Of a DNA stretch of 6,444 nucleotides, positions 6,186-6,444 are shown piece after piece. The notes under the pieces were generated by a model. That model did no database searches, was not told the DNA's origin, and was given only the letters and a program-made list of their open reading frames with translations. The DNA is from Actinomycetes bacterium (GTDB taxonomy: Bacteria; Actinomycetota; Acidimicrobiia; Acidimicrobiales; UBA8190). Location of the stretch: assembly GCA_021798135.1 (NCBI GenBank), contig JAJZYI010000195.1, positions 1-6,444 of the forward strand, written 5' to 3'. The position numbers and the translations under genes are program-made. Each line of letters opens with the position of its first letter. The stretch's first letter is position 1.

Positions 6186-6444
6186 CGGACCCGACCCGCT
6201 CGGCAAGCGCCTGCTCTTCTGGGTCCCCCCGGACGAGCGGTCGGCAGGGGAGCGCCCCGCCGATCGCCGGGGCGGGTCCGACGCCATCCTGCGCCGCCGG
6301 TCACGCGGCGTCCCCGCCGTCGACGCCGGCAGGCGGTCGCTGTTCTCAAGCGCCCCCGCCTCCGGGAGCCCGGCGCCACCCGCCCGCCGCAGCCGGCCCG
6401 TGCCGCCGGCCGCGGCCACCGCCGGCCGGCAGCGCCCTGCCGGT
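6178..6444 (+). CDS. Hypothetical protein coupled to ParA (partial, runs off window)
   Basis: An open frame without stop continues to the window edge: 89 codons from GTG 6178. That GTG overlaps the ParA stop by 8 bases (GTGGCTGA), a layout typical of translational coupling. Other in-frame GTGs at 6133, 6151, 6157 and 6163 make the exact start uncertain. I do not recognise the family. The visible part is Arg/Pro/Ala-rich and looks disordered, with two short related motifs: GKRLLFWVPP (residues 9-18) and GRRSLFSSAP (about residues 51-60). This basic-plus-LF pattern resembles a short linear interaction motif. Position suggests a partner or regulator of ParA, which is inference from context only. 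The true length and any folded domain lie outside the window. Confidence 0.65.
   Translation, partial: MADGPDPLGKRLLFWVPPDERSAGERPADRRGGSDAILRRRSRGVPAVDAGRRSLFSSAPASGSPAPPARRSRPVPPAAATAGRQRPAG

Noticed and set aside
5271..6419. 382-codon minus-strand open frame opposite ParA
   Set aside because: ParA on the plus strand has every Walker motif and a promoter; the antisense frame shows no family features and spans the gene boundary.
5325..6444. Classical parAB operon with parS sites
   Set aside because: The gene after ParA begins with no ParB-like sequence, and I saw no TGTTNCACGTGAAACA-type parS sequence in the window.

Overview
The window is very GC-rich DNA (gene third positions are almost all G or C, with many GTG starts), typical of an actinomycete. 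A secreted hydrolase with ~42-residue 'ADGGIFAFGDA'-type repeats and a ParA with the KGGVAKTTT Walker motif suggest the Acidimicrobiia or a nearby actinobacterial lineage. That placement is inference from family recall; no database was searched.

Layout, left to right. A complete tRNA-Arg(UCU) lies at 27-100 on the plus strand. A stretch of about 445 bases follows with no confidently supported gene. It holds an 11-bp tandem duplication, a perfect 8-bp-stem hairpin and one weak plus-strand reading frame with coding-like base periodicity. Three minus-strand genes come next, transcribed right to left: an MFS transporter with a repeat-containing central loop (3714-5228), a second and dissimilar MFS transporter (2346-3569), and a secreted SGNH/GDSL hydrolase (546-2216). 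The hydrolase has a C-terminal half made of six ~42-residue propeller-like repeats. The gaps between these three are 144 and 129 bp, so they need not form one operon. A short divergent promoter region (5229-5324) separates them from a plus-strand pair: an orphan ParA/Soj ATPase (5325-6185) and a coupled hypothetical gene that runs off the right edge (from about 6178).

How the genes relate. ParA and the following gene overlap and probably act together; no parB or parS site is visible here. The two MFS proteins are predicted inner-membrane exporters or importers of unknown substrate. The hydrolase is predicted to act outside the cell on an ester or lipid. No shared pathway can be shown.

The most notable structure is repeat turnover at three places: near-perfect 126-bp repeats inside the hydrolase gene, a 39-bp minisatellite inside an MFS cytoplasmic loop, and a 28-bp tandem repeat in the hydrolase upstream region. 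I found no CRISPR array, transposase, phage gene or recognisable defence cassette. Most of the window is ordinary chromosome.
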